Shown here: piece after piece, positions 22,467 to 34,404 of the stretch
How positions within the stretch are numbered: position 1 is the first letter of the stretch
Layout: every line of letters begins with the position of its first letter
From: Neoscytalidium dimidiatum
Lineage: Eukaryota > Ascomycota > Dothideomycetes > Botryosphaeriales > Botryosphaeriaceae
Assembly (NCBI GenBank): GCA_037367355.1
Contig: CM074703.1
Location: 2,542,001-2,606,000, forward strand
DNA length: 64,000 nt
Reading direction: 5' to 3'
Translations under genes and position numbers: made by a program
Notes under the pieces: model-generated
The model's input: the letters and a program-made list of their open reading frames with translations, nothing else
What the model was told of the DNA's origin: nothing
Database searches by the model: none

Positions 22467-22868
22467 TTAGACGTAGACACCGACTGCGCAGATCATATAC
22501 ACTGCTCCGAAGCTGCACAAGTTAGTGTTTAGTCGGCAACATAGAGCAGTGGGCTCTTTACCCAAATGCCAGTGAGGCAGGGACGCCTAGGACAGGCAGT
22601 GTGACGATGGACCGGGCTGTTGTTCTGTCAGATTGCGCATGCCCAGCATTTACGAGCAGAGCTTCCTTACTGAGGCCGAAGATGCCAGTGAGGATGAATG
22701 CTGTTCGAACATGTCAGCCAATGTTTCTGGCAGCAATGGCGCGACGCGCGTACCAGTCAGGAGCAGCGAGAAGCCGACGATGAACTGAGCGTTCTTGGAG
22801 ACGCTGGGGTAGTAGGGCTGGGCGGCAGAAGCCTCCCAGATCTCAAGCAGTGGCGACTGAGCAGACAT
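22467..22868 (-). CDS. OST5: Oligosaccharyltransferase subunit OST5 (TMEM258 family)
   Basis: Four short exons: 22868-22754, 22700-22671, 22616-22562 and 22512-22467 (81 aa). All three introns (49-54 bp) have GT..AG ends. The product has an N-terminal soluble stretch (MSAQSPLLEIWEASAAQPYY) and two hydrophobic segments, FIVGFSLLLTAFILTGIF and LGVPASLAFGFGAVYMICA, and ends GVYV, the ending also seen in yeast Ost5. Size and topology match the OST5/TMEM258 subunit of the ER oligosaccharyltransferase that N-glycosylates nascent proteins. The splicing is inferred, but each join preserves family-like sequence. It starts 361 bp from the oppositely oriented Kelch-BTB gene. Confidence 0.88.
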
Positions 22869-23229
22869 GGAGTGTTGCGGCGAAAACAGTGTAGCGCGGG
22901 GCGAGGAGGCTCAAGGTAGATGCATCGGGAGATCGCGAGTTGGGGTCACTGTGTTCGGTTGCGCATACGTGGTGTTGCTGGGGCGCTCGAGCCCTACCTA
23001 GGCCGAGCGCGGAGAAGGCCGAGCCGGATGGCGACAGGCCCCGGTCGCGCCCTCCCTGCGTGGCGGCCCGGCGGCTTGACCTTGGACGGAGCGCTTTGAG
23101 ATCACTGCCAGCCTCACCCTCGAGTGCATCACTCCATTGTCCGCCTCGCTCAGGCTCACCTGCCGGCGCCGCCTGTTTTTTTTTTTTCCTGTGAGTGTTT
23201 GACCACCCGACGTCAGCACCCCGCGGTCA
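22869..23229. promoter_or_regulatory. Bidirectional promoter region, OST5 / Kelch-BTB
   Basis: 361 bp between divergent start codons. It contains a poly-T tract (about 23177-23188) shortly upstream of the Kelch-BTB ATG. No specific factor site was identified. Confidence 0.45.
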
Positions 23230-25514
23230 ATGGCCCACGCCGTCAATTCGGCTCTTCACGCCCTCAGCAACCCCCATTCCTCCCCCTCATCCTCCACCAT
23301 TCCTGTTTCCTCGACTCCGTCCAACACCACCTTCGTCATGTCGGCCAGTTCGGCCAGCCCCGTGCTGCGCAGGCGCAGCGGGAAGAATGAAGGATACCGC
23401 CCCAAGATTGTCACCACCGTTGGCGCCAAACCCGCTTGTCTGGTGAACGCATCGGTGACCTATGTCGGCAACGACCAAATCTATGCGTTCGGCGGTTTCG
23501 ACCAGTATACCGACGAGGGTTTGTTGGCCACGTCGGCATTCCCGCAGACCCAGCGCTGCTAACATATCGCAGTTTACAACCATGTGCTCCGTCTGAATCT
23601 TCAGACACGCCAGTGGAACCTGGTCGATAACTATGGCGACATTCCAGGCGTTCGCATGGGTGCGTGCCGCGCCGAAACCGTCGCATATTTAACCATCCGC
23701 TGACTCTCATTCTAGGCCACACTGCCAGTCTGTGGCAGGGTAATAAGCTGCTCGTCTTCGGTGGTGAGAATGAGCACCGTACCTACCTTCACGATGTTAT
23801 TATCTTCGACCTGCAGACCGCCCATTGGACCCAACCCGACATCCACGGCACTCCTCCCAAGGGCCGCGCCCGTCATTCTGCGGTCATCCACGACGACAAA
23901 CTCTTCATCCTTGGAGGTATGAGCGGTGCCGACAACTACGTCCTTGACGACATATGCTATTTAGACCTCAAGACCTGGACCTGGTCTCGCACTTGGCGCT
24001 TTGTTCCGCGCTACGACCACACCAGCTGGGTCTGGGACGGGAAAATTTGGGTGTTTGGTGGTCTTGGGGAGGATATGGAGAAGACGAGTGAGATTTGGTG
24101 GCTGGACATCCGCGGGAGCCCTGCGTTCGAGGCTGCCATGGCATATGGCACGCCCGGTAGGGGAGCGGTGGGAAGGACCCGGGATTCCAACTCATCAAGT
24201 TGGCGCAACCAGCTGACGACAGGAAATACTGGATACGCTGCCAACTCAAGCAGTGTTCAGACGAATCCAGCTCACATGTCCGGCCACCGGCCTCTGTTCG
24301 CCCCAGGAGCCATTTCCTCGTTGAAGTTTATTGCCAGCCAAAACCTTCCGACACAGGCTCTGGGTACCCATTTCCACGTATTCACATCGGGACAGCTCGT
24401 TGATTTTGTTACGCCCGCATCGGTCATGTCGTCGTGTGATATCAGCCTATCGACTTTGGACCTTGATACGCTGCGCTGGCACAAGCTAGCCGACGGCAAG
24501 GACATGTTCCCGCCCAATTATCGCTGGCATTATTGCACGCTCAACGAGGACGGCACCCATGCGTGGTTGCTCGGCTGCCCGACTGATCCCGCCAACACCG
24601 GTGATGCAACGGGCGAGTACCTCAGCGACGTTCTGCCCATCGATCTCACCAAATTCGGCTTACTCGGCAACTCTCTTACGCATGAGACCCGTGCTGAAGT
24701 CCACAAACTTCCATCGTCAGATGCCAACGAGAACTCACCTTTGTCAGGAATCGGAGCGGACTTGGCCAAAGTCTTTGATCAGCCTCCCGAAACCGGCAGC
24801 GGTGCCGATTTCCAGATCACCGCAGAGCGAGACTTCGACGAAGAATTCGAGGATGACGTTTCTGTTGTGGGTGAATCCTCGTCGGCGCAGGAGTCAGCAC
24901 CCATCCACGTTCACAAAATGATACTGCAGGCGCGCTGGCCCCATTTCGCTCGCATGTACGCGTCGCAGATGCTTGAGTACCACACTAAGAAGATGCATAT
25001 CCCGGAGCCGTTCAGCACTGTCCGAGCTTTCCTGTACTACCTCTACACGGACAGCATAGCCCCCCGTGGCAGCAGTGGACCTTCTCTTCGCGACGTAGCG
25101 GGCATGCTTGTCATGGCTAATATTTATGTCATGCCTCGCTTGCGCATCCTCTGCGTCAACAGACTGCACAAGGAACTGGATGTCGAACACGCGGCAATCA
25201 TCTGGGAGCGTGCTAGCACTGCTGGCGAAAACTGGCTTAAGGAAAGAGCTGCAGACTTCTGCATGACGTACTGGGGCAAGATTGTCCGCACCAAGGGCTT
25301 CCGGTCTCTGCCAAAGCGTAGTCTGCTGGAGCTCTGTGACGAGGTGGATGACCACGGCCGTGTGCTCAACGGGGAGGAGCTGGAGGCACTTGGAGCCCTG
25401 GCTGGCATCAAATACCCAGGACGTGAGGGCCGCAAACGCAGCGCTGGAGTGCTGGCAAGCGATGAAATTGAAGAAGGTGAGAACGACGAGGATGAAGGCA
25501 TGGAGATCTCGTAA
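23230..25514 (+). CDS. Kelch-repeat / BTB-domain protein (Ral2/LZTR1-like architecture)
   Basis: Exons 23230-23518, 23573-23659 and 23716-25514 (724 aa). Both introns (54 and 56 bp) are phase 1. The N-terminal half has Kelch blades: IYAFGGFDQYTDE, LLVFGGENEHRTYLHDVIIF, LFILGGMSGADNYVLDDI and IWVFGGLGEDMEKTSEIWWL. A BTB/POZ-like domain follows at about residues 515-620 (IHVHKMILQARWPHFARMYA ... FLYYLYTDSI), then a BACK-like helical segment and an acidic C-terminus (EIEEGENDEDEGMEIS). Kelch-then-BTB order recalls fission-yeast Ral2 and metazoan LZTR1, which act on Ras signalling, possibly as CUL3 substrate adaptors; assignment to that group is by architecture only. The first intron uses a less common GTTTGT donor but joins the Kelch strands correctly (DE|VYNHVLRL). 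Confidence 0.85.
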
Positions 25515-25919
25515 TGACACGCTGCACTGATGTATCGCGCAGTCATCGGGGGTTTAACGTCTCGTTCCCTTTTGCTATCTTCGTGACGACAATTTCGGAT
25601 TCATGAAAGGACAAAACAAGTTTTAATCGGAGGTTATGCAGCATCGCTATGGCGCTTATGAAAATTGCAAGGGCGTTTTTCCTTCACTATGGAGCGACTT
25701 TTTCAATTTACTCAGATGCTCTGGACGGAGGTACGTGGAAGGACATAGGAGTTTTCTCTTTTCAGGATGGGACTACGAGACTGGACATGTCTTTACGATC
25801 AGCACAGGGTATAGAGCGAGTGGCTTTTCACGAATTACTCCAAAAGCAGCCAGCTAGGCGTGGTCCAGCAGTGCTTGAGCACGATTCGGGCGGGATGCGG
25901 GAGCGTCTGGAGTGTACGC

Positions 25920-25926
25920 GGCTAAA
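25920..25926 (+). promoter_or_regulatory. XlnR-type GGCTAAA motif
   Basis: An exact GGCTAAA, the binding core reported for the fungal pentose/xylanase regulator XlnR, lies 593 bp upstream of the dehydrogenase ATG. Function is inferred from the motif and the target gene. Confidence 0.4.
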
Positions 25927-26348
25927 TTGGGGCAGTGGGCCTGGGGCCTGAGGCCTGAGGCCTGGGCCGTGCGGGCGTCGGCCCTCTTTCTGCGACGTCA
26001 CCTGCTACCCCGCGCTGGCCTCGCTGTGACGCTGCCCCACGGCCGCGTCCACTGGACCCACGCTTCTGCGATCCACAGGCGGAAAAATTCAGCCAACGAC
26101 GGCAACCCGAAGCGCCGAGATGGAGGGGCCAATGGCTGACTCCCAGGGCCGCCGCATGCTCCAGCCATCGTGGGCTTCTGGTCTCGTGGTCGTGGGGCTC
26201 CGTGTCCCACCTTCGCCCTCCGGTGGGCGAGGTGGGCGCAATGGAGCTGGGGCCAACGGTCCAGCCAGCTGTCTGTCTGTCCCGCATGCTGCTTCACCTC
26301 TCTATTCCAGAGCCGAACAAATTTCCATCTCTCCCACCGCGGGATCTC

Positions 26349-26355
26349 TTTAGCC
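26349..26355 (-). promoter_or_regulatory. XlnR-type GGCTAAA motif, minus strand
   Basis: TTTAGCC on the plus strand is GGCTAAA on the minus strand, about 165 bp upstream of the ATG at 26519. It is a second candidate site for the same regulator. Confidence 0.4.
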
Positions 26356-26518
26356 CCTGCAGAACCCTTGGAAGCTTATCTTCCTGTTCCCTCTTGAAGT
26401 TGTGATCGGCACGCCTGTGCGACCTTTTTTCCCCCCTCTCTCTGTCCTGGGCTCAACAGCAGCCTTGTCCTTGTCTTGCCCTGCCAATTGATCTCTCCTG
26501 CTTTGACTGACTGCAAAG

Positions 26519-27734
26519 ATGTCGACCACAATGACCAGTACCACCTTTGTCGAGCCCTCGAAGCCGAACATTGGCGTCTACACCAACCCCAAGCATGACC
26601 TGTGGGTTGCAGAGGCCCAGCCGACGCTGGAGCAGGTCAAGAGCGGAGAAGCTCTGAAGGAGGGCGAAGTCACGATTGCGGTGAAGAGCACTGGAATCTG
26701 CGGGTACGCGCTCTCATTCCCGCCCCGTTGTCCCCCAATTCCTCCTCCCACGGTGCTCCGCCGAGCCACAGCTAACCAAAGATGCCTTTCCCCACAGTTC
26801 GGACGTCCACTTCTGGCACGCCGGCTGCATCGGCCCCATGATTGTGAAGGGCGACCACATCCTGGGCCACGAGTCTTCGGGCGTCATCGTTGCGACACAC
26901 CCGTCGGTCAAGAGCCTCAAGCCGGGCGACCGCGTCGCCGTCGAGCCCAACATCCCATGCCACCAGTGCGGCCCGTGCCTGGGCGGCCGCTACAACGGCT
27001 GCGAGAACGACCGGTTCCTGTCGACGCCGCCGGAGAGCGGCCTGCTGCGCCGCTACGTCAACCACCCGGCCATCTGGTGCCACAAGCTGCCCGACAACCT
27101 CACGTTCGAGGACGGCGCCCTGCTCGAGCCGCTCGCCGTCGCCCTCGCCGGCATGCACCGCGCCAACATCCAGCTCGGCGACCCCGTGCTCGTCTGCGGC
27201 GCCGGGCCCATCGGCCTGGTCACCCTCCTGTGCTGCCGCGCCGCCGGCGCCGCGCCCTTGGTCGTGACCGACATCGACGAGGGCCGCCTGAACTTCGCCC
27301 AGGAGCTCGTGCCCAACGTGCGGACGCACAAGGTCGAGTTCTCGCACACTGCCGAGCAGTTCGCCGAGTTCGTCAGGGAGAAGATGGACGGGAACGAGCC
27401 GGCCGTCGCCATGGAGTGCACCGGCGTCGAGAGCAGCATCGCCGGCGCCATCCAGGCCGCCAAGTTCGGCGGGAAGGTCTTCGTCATCGGCGTGGGCAAG
27501 AGCGAGATCAAGATTCCGTTCATGCGCCTGAGCACCAGGGAGGTCGATCTGCAGTTCCAGTACCGGTATTGCAACCAGTGGCCCAGGGCAATCAGGCTGT
27601 TGGCCGGTGGGGTCATCGATTTGAAGAAGTTGGTGACACATCGGTTTGCCTTGGAGGATGCCGTGAAGGCGTTTGAGACGGCGAGTGATCCGAAGACGGG
27701 AGCGATCAAGGTGCAGATTCAGAGTTACGATTAG
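26519..27734 (+). CDS. lad1: L-arabinitol 4-dehydrogenase (zinc MDR family)
   Basis: Exons 26519-26703 and 26798-27734 (373 aa). The 94-bp intron joins STGICG to [14 protein letters not shown]. Diagnostic segments: [20 protein letters not shown], the catalytic zinc ligands in GICGSD and GHESSG, four structural-zinc cysteines in [26 protein letters not shown], and the NAD-binding GAGPIG with an acidic DIDEGR. C-terminal [15 protein letters not shown] and [14 protein letters not shown] are as in fungal LAD enzymes. It oxidises L-arabinitol to L-xylulose with NAD+ in the cytosolic fungal L-arabinose pathway. Xylitol and sorbitol dehydrogenases are close relatives, but the N-terminus and the CIGPM motif favour LAD. 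GGCTAAA motifs upstream fit control by XlnR/AraR-type regulators. Confidence 0.93.
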
Positions 27735-29310
27735 GTCTAAAATGTGTGTTGTGCTACATATTGACGGAGCCCCTGGCAACTCAGCACGGTCTTTTTTTTT
27801 TTAACTTTTCCTTACTTTTCCTGGTTAAGAGGTTTGTTATTGGATCGAAGACGAGGAGTTAGGATGAGAGAGGCGATGGATTGTTGATGAAAAATAGATT
27901 GACATCTCACACGAGCGTTTTGCAAATAGATTGACCCGGTAGTTCCCTTGAGAGCTTGTTAAGCGCTTGGTGACGGCGATGGTTAGCCCGTTCTCGGAAA
28001 TGCTACTAGAACATTCCCTAACTTTCTTTCGCTATACGCTGAGGACGCTGGAGCCGGTCAAGAGAAAAGAAAATCTTGATTTTTCGCCTCACGTCTCCCT
28101 GACTCTATTGGGCAATAGAGCGTCTTCCGCGGGCGTTACTACTAACGTATAAGTTTGGACGATAGAGAATTTCGAAAGCTATGCTAGAATTTGAAAGACT
28201 GCAGCTGCTGCAGAGTCGTTCCCAAACATGTAAGTGGGAAGGACGCCGCGCCAAAACGGGAGATATGCACTGTTGCCCTTTAGAGTGCTTCGTTAGAGCT
28301 TTGAGCTGGGTGCCGTCTGCAACTTCTTAGTTCCATGCTACCTCGCAAAGACCCGAGTTCCGGCGCTGCCATGTAGCATGTGCTTTGGACAAAGCGCAAA
28401 TTACTTTGCTAATACTCCCTGGCTGGCGTACCAAAGCTATAGGCTCAGACTGACGTCTCGAGAAAGGGAAACTATTTTCGACATGTTTCAGTTTCTACGG
28501 TCAGACACTGCAACTTTTCCGAATCCTCAAGTATTCGTACAGGTCCTTTCTACTGTGATGATTGCTCGACGATCTCCATCGTTGTGAAGGAATGCTGGCT
28601 AACTTTGCCACATATCAGTGCATATCCGCGGATCCACTCGGTAAGGACTGAGGAGTTTCTATCTTTGGTAAAAGGATAGCACGTGGTATCTAAACCAGAC
28701 TATCTAGAAACTATACAGTTGTCCAAGCCCCCGAAAGGCAAAAAAAAAAAGGGCACTTATTCCCCATTGAAGACCTTTTCTATTTGGAGGAAATCATTTT
28801 TAGTCAAAAGATGAAAGGAAGAATACTACTATAGAGCAGAAAGAAAGATTTTGGATATCCCGAGCTATCCGAAAATAAGCTAAAGTCTGTGCGCAGGCTC
28901 AGAAACGGTCGACTGGGCGTAAGGGGTCAAAGTGGCTGTCGAAATTTGTACCCAAAAATCTGCTTCACCTCCCCGGAGGAGGAAATGGTATATAGAGCAA
29001 GACGCCTCACTTGACGGAAATAGCCATATTTTCTGTCTAAGTACACTCAGCGACCTGCCGGGATGATGGCTAGCAGAAGGTTTGATGGTTGCCGTTAGGC
29101 GAACGCAAGGTATTATACATAAACCTAGTTGCACGTAGTAGTAGTAGCACAAGACACACATAGAACATAGCAGATTCCCAGTACCTCCGGTCTTTGCAAC
29201 TGCCGATGTTTACTTCAAATTTTTCTAGTAATCTGGTGCTCGGCAAATTTTAGCCGTCCGTTCCAGAACTGTATCATAATTAGACCAATCTTTCCTGATC
29301 ACTGACCACA
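27735..29310. other. Intergenic region between convergent genes
   Basis: About 1.6 kb, with poly-T (27791-27800) and poly-A (28740-28750) tracts, between the 3' ends of LAD and the PPIL4-like gene. Open frames are short and show no domain. Confidence 0.5.
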
Positions 29311-30797
29311 TTATCTTCTTCGGTCATAGACCTGGTCTCGATCATCGCGCCTGTAACGGTCTCGACTCCCATCGCGCCTGTAACGGTCTCGACTCCTATC
29401 GCGCCTTCGGTCTTCACGGTACCTCTCTCTCCTATGGTCGTCGCGGTCATTTCTACCGCGGTACCTGTCGCTATCACGATTATCTGATCTGCGATAATCC
29501 CTGTCCCTGTCCCTGTCCCTGTCCGTTCTGGGGCTCCTACTCCTATCACGTCGGCGGTGCCCGTCACTCTTGTCAAATACCAAGCCATACTTCCTAGAGC
29601 CCCTGTCACGGTCATCAAAATCTTCGGCACGGTATTGCCTTTTCTTCTCTAGACTCGCGACACCGCCAAAGCCGCCTCCATGAACATGTCTACGCTTGGC
29701 ATTTGTGGCGTCACGCCACACACTGGAAAGCTTTGAGACACTCTGGGAGAAGTCCACGTGGATGCGGTGGTCATCGATCAGCACGTCTTGCATCTTGAAA
29801 TAAGCTTGCTCGCAAGACTTCTTGTCCTCAAACTCGATGAAAGCGTATTGCAGACTGTCGCCCGTTTGCTTGTCCCGAATGATCTCACATGACAGGATCT
29901 TGCCGAAGCGGGAAAAGATGAGCTCCAGGTCTTCATCCTGTGTGACGGGGTTGAGTTTGCAAACGAAAAGGACGTTCTCCGGGGGCTTCACTTCAGCAAA
30001 CGGCAGGTCTCCCATCATCTCGAGAGTCAGTGCTTGCGCACGGGCTTCTCTCTCACGGCGCAGTTTCTCTACCTGCTCTTGATCCATGTTCTCGTCCAGC
30101 TCTTCATCGTCCCGGATCCGTACAGTCGCCAGCTGCGCCTGAGTAGGCACAGGGCTCTCCGGGGGCTGAACCAGGCCAGGCGGATCTGGGAAGGGATCGT
30201 CCAGGATTATAGTGTGCCTTATCCTTATGTCCTTCAGCGGGCGACCATTGTCGTCAATGAAAGCGGTGTTGATTTTCTCGAGCGCATCGAAGCCTTCCAC
30301 GACAGATCCGAAAACGGCAGCTTTCCCATCCAGGTACTCTAGGTTCTCTCCCAGTGTGACGATGAACTGGCTGCCGGCAAGGCGTGTATCCGGATCCGTC
30401 GTCGATGGCACAGTGGCCATACTGACCGTGCCTCTTTCGACATGTTTTAGCTTCGGGTGGAACTCGGGTACGAACGTCTTTCTAGACGGGTCGGAGGGGT
30501 CTAGCACGCCCCATATGGACGAGCCTCCGTCGCTATCTTTGGAATCGGGGCCGATCGGATCGCCGGTCTGGAAGGAGAAGTCGCGCTGGACGGAGTAGAT
30601 TGGGGAATAGTTGAAGTATTTGACTTTGCAAAGCTTCAGGAAGCTGGAGCACACAGGAAACAGCTTAGTCGGCACATTCAGCTTCTCGTGGCCTCACAAG
30701 ATAAGGAATGAACTTACTTCTCACAGGATTTCGGAGCATCGCCCACCAGCAGATCGATGACTATGTCGCCGACGCTGGTTTCAAGCAACACGGACAT
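29311..30797 (-). CDS. PPIL4-like cyclophilin with RRM and Arg-Asp-rich tail
   Basis: Exons 30797-30718 and 30643-29311 (470 aa). The 74-bp intron (GTAAGT/CCAG) joins PKSCEN to [12 protein letters not shown]. Residues 1-170 form the cyclophilin fold ([65 protein letters not shown]). Residues about 240-320 form an RRM ([23 protein letters not shown]). The C-terminus is an Arg/Asp/Ser-rich tail with repeated [17 protein letters not shown] units. This order is that of PPIL4/Cyp6 and fission-yeast Rct1, nuclear proteins tied to RNA polymerase II and splicing. The position of the catalytic Arg of CypA (Arg55) is Ser here (Y-S-V-Q-R-D-F alignment), so prolyl isomerase activity is doubtful. Confidence 0.92.
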
Positions 30798-33700
30798 GAG
30801 GGCGGCGCAAACACAGAAGGGGAAAGGAGACGGTCGTGCGCGAGTGAGGCGATGTGCGAGGGCTGGTGTAACACGGAGAAAAGGATGGAGAGAAGTCCAG
30901 GCGGCTCTCTGGTGGTTGGCGCGGCGCAGGTTTGGGTGCGGCCAGAGCTCGACGCGCGACATCACCGCGCGCTGATCGCAGGCCCCGCTAGGCCACTTCG
31001 GGAAGGGGAAGGTCGCCAGCACCTGCACCTGCACCTGCACCTGTCTCTTCTTCAGCCTGCCCTGTCCCGCTTCTGACCCTGCTCCGCCCTCCACAATCCT
31101 CCACTCCGCTCCTCTCGCCCTCTGCGCTCACTTCGCATCCCCGGGCCCGTTGCTCACCCCTCTCGCATCTTCGTGTCACCATAGGCGCTCCGCAAATTTA
31201 CCTACTCCAGCCCACGATGCTACGCTCGCATGTCGACGTCGCCGCTGCCTGACCCCCTTCCTGGACCCACTCTCTCTAGGGGAATCACTGCAGCAGCGGC
31301 AGTGTCTAGTAACAGGCCACCGTGGAGGCGGCCGGCTGGCAAGCTTACCGATTCGATTGAACCATGTTTACTGACCGGTGCAGCTGCAGCAAGACGCGCC
31401 ACAACCACGGGTTGCTGCTGCGGAGGATGACCCACCCCCGCCGCCTGGTCTGCTGCAAGTCATGCCCTGGGCGATGCCGCCATCGGGCGGCCAGCTGCTG
31501 TCTCGCACGTCGATCGTGAGCCTTTGCCGTCCAGGCCTACCTGCGAGCCTTTCTACCGCAGCGGAGCGGCACGCAGCCTCATCTCGGGCTATCGCGTGTG
31601 CTGGTTCCAAGCGTCTGCCCTGCGCCCTGAGAAGGTACACTTTGTGCCCCGCCCAACCGTCTGATCCCATCTCGCTTTTCACGCGCGTGAGCACTCGCTT
31701 GCATTGCAGCCGTCGGAAGCCATGCAAGCCTGCATAGCTCATGCTCTTCTTCTCACACTCCCTTCTGCGCCTATCTCTGCTTCTGCCTTTCTGATTTGCC
31801 CTCCTTTACACAGCTGCCGGCTCATCCGCATGTACCTGCTTCCCCGCAACCTGTGACATACTATGTCGCTTTTCATTGTCTCACCCCGCTTACACAATCT
31901 CTCTATTTGGCATGATTCAGTGCCACCAGCACATGGTCTGGAAAGCACGATACCTATCTGGTACCTGCTGTTCCTCTAGAATATGACGCCAGCTCTGCAT
32001 GCGAGCCTTCACACCTGACGCCTTTCTGCACTGCGAAATCGTATCCATGCAGACGTGCTCCGCAACCTGCAGGTTGAGAAGTGCAAATGCTCAAGGTCTT
32101 ATCCCCGTAATCGTGTGGTACGTTGAGGCACTTTCTCCGAAGACGATTTTGCCACGGACTACGGATGTAGCGCTACCGTAAGGTACTTCTCTAGGCGGCT
32201 AAGCATGCCGTAGGCCGAGGTCTTTCTTTTATTTTTTTTTTTTTGCATGCCTTCTCGGATTGCTTTCATTTTCAGCCTGATCTGTTTTCAGATGTTTCCC
32301 GTTCTCAAGTAACGGATGTTCCATTTGGACCATGATGATCACTGCCAAACATCTTTGTCCTTAGGACGAGACCATGGTAGGCGGCAAAAAAAGTAATCTG
32401 AGTAGTTGCACGGGCCGACTCAACCCATACGTTCTGGCACTGTCAGCGCTGACTTGACTGCGATGCTTCACGGCAGGATAACGCTTAAAGACTTTCCGGT
32501 CACTGGTGGCGCGACCGCATGAAACCTTCAGGTCCAATGGTTTCAAAGCCCTCAGCTCCCTCAACACTCCCACGGCTGCTGTGCCAGCGCTTGATTGGGT
32601 TATTTGCGTTATGGATCGCCGCCGAACGGGTAGTTGCAGACGCTCAGCTCTTATTGGACTCGCTTTACACCCCCTGTGGATCTGATCCTACCGTATCAAC
32701 AGCAATTTCTCTCCCGGGTTTGCTTGGCCTCTTTCTGCAGCCACCCAGAGGGTCAAGGCCTCAGAGCCAAATTTTCTCGATGGAAAAGTCTCACGTCTCT
32801 CTGTTCGCCGGCACGGGAAGGTATCTTGATTGACAAGATGGGCCTTCGATGAGCAAGCTGTCTCAGTGCCCCATCCAGGTGCTAAGGGTCGCCAATTCCC
32901 AAGAGATTCTAAATCTCGGCGATCGCGGACGATCTTGAAAGCCCGCCCGCCATGAAGACGGATGCTTGCGTGGTTGGCGTTTCTTATCACAAATGTTCAG
33001 GGCACCGCTTTGCTGATGTCGTTTGCTTTACTCAACCGGCGAATGACGAAACATGGATGTGCCGTCATGCCGCTCATTTGTGCAGACAGAGCCTATTATG
33101 CAGAGTCATGTTTGCCTCCCCCGCCGCCGCTCCGGCCCAAAGCTCAGCGTCCTGTCGGAGCAGCACGATGCGTTACGCAAGAGCTCCATCCAACGGACCC
33201 TTCGGAAAACATGTCCGAACGCTGCTTTTGCACGCCGACGTGGAGCGGACGATTCTTTTCTAATCTTCGAAGTTTCTTCGGGCTTCTTATGCGAAATTAT
33301 CGCTGCTTAACCCTTCCTAACCAACGAAGAACAGTTCTGAAATAGCTCAACACGTGTTATCCTTTCCTTCGATCCTAATCCAAGCACTGCCCGCTCTGTG
33401 TTACCTCTCGAACAGAAAGGTCAGCCTAGATCCGTTGGTTTGGACACAGGAGGTCGCTCGGGGCAGGAGGCGCAACATTTCGATCACTCTATGCAAATGT
33501 TTCTGTAAGTCCTGTTTGTCTCATCGGCTGCTAAATTGCCTGTCTCCCCGGTCCTGAGATTAAAGGGAGTCCGCCAAGTTGAGGGCACAGAAACGGTCGA
33601 GCGGAAAAGTACGAAACTCAGGATAGTTGCTCAGCTCTCTGCTCTGCCCGTCCCGGCGCTGTCATTCGAGGCCCCTGACCAGGTAAAATTCAACACAACA

Positions 33701-34404
33701 GCAGTAATACGTTTCACTTGGCCGCGGATGTACTGAAGAGACCGTTGTGGCTTATCCAGGATTAGCTCGTGCTCCCTTGGCGCTGAGGTGGATCATGCAA
33801 TCTTGCGGGCGCGTCTATCCGCGTCGTCCAAGCGCTACCTTGTGCGAGAGGGGCAATGGGCTTGACACTGCCTAAGCTAAGGTGCATCAGGCATGGCCAA
33901 TACCCGGTACTCAGCCTGACGTGCGCAACGTACAGGCATCTCCTCGGCGCAGAATAAACGAAGCAGAGTCCGCGCCTCTGGTTATCTGCGTGTGGCAATC
34001 ACAAATAAGCATTGAGCCATAGCTCTTCGTCAGAGATCATCAATCTATAACATCCATGCATCATCACCGGAGCCCCATGATCTAGCTTTTGACCTTGCAT
34101 GCACTTTGGCCGACGTTTCTCTCTTCCGTAATCAAAAACCTGCTCAGCCACTGTCGAGCATCAGGATCAGCCCAGATCAAAGGGACTTTACATCAAGTCA
34201 AGCGGAGTGCAAACGCAGACCCGCAGTTCCCATTTGGCGGAACCTGCAAGGCAAATTCCGTCCGTTATTCCTTGTCCATTGGTGCTGGTTTGGTATGCGG
34301 ATTTAGTTCTAATAGATCTTCAGGCCATGAACGATTTCGAGCGTTACCGCCGGTGCTCTCCTCTTGGTTCTCTACACTACTCTTGGACCGACCGGTCTAT
34401 ACCC
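30798..34404. other. Long intergenic region before the Zn2Cys6 gene
   Basis: About 3.6 kb. Near 30798 is the 5' flank of the PPIL4-like gene; near 34404 is the 5' flank of the zinc-cluster gene. A pyrimidine-rich tract with poly-T lies at 32224-32244. Several GC-rich frames (31364 on, 31378-31737) are judged shadows. No spliced gene with a recognisable domain was found. Confidence 0.45.
31018..31043. repeat. CACCTG hexamer repeat
   Basis: About four tandem CACCTG units in the upstream flank of the PPIL4-like gene. This simple repeat also forms a run of E-box-like CACCTG motifs. Confidence 0.75.

Larger units (their letters stand above)
25515..26518. other. 5' flank of the L-arabinitol dehydrogenase gene
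   Basis: About 1 kb with two GGCTAAA motifs and several SYGGRG-type (CreA-like) hexamers such as CTGGGG near 25936 and GTGGGG near 26200. The GGCCTGAGGCCTGAGGCCTGGG stretch near 25946-25967 is a short direct repeat. Nothing here suggests another gene. Confidence 0.5.

Noticed and set aside
26519..27676. 385-codon frame reading through the L-arabinitol dehydrogenase intron
   Set aside because: After the intron position it becomes Arg/Pro-rich shadow sequence; the spliced frame gives the conserved enzyme.
31364..31519. 51-codon cysteine-rich frame (eight Cys, CSCS and CCKSC motifs) suggestive of a metallothionein
   Set aside because: The cysteines arise from TGCTGC-rich GC repeats, there is no intron or promoter support, and the arrangement matches no fungal metallothionein I know.
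33536..33736. A 66-codon frame ending TWPRMY, resembling the WP[RK]D micro-proteins
   Set aside because: The Asp is replaced by Met, there is no short first exon or phase-1 intron at the right distance, and no TATA-like box was seen. Judged chance.
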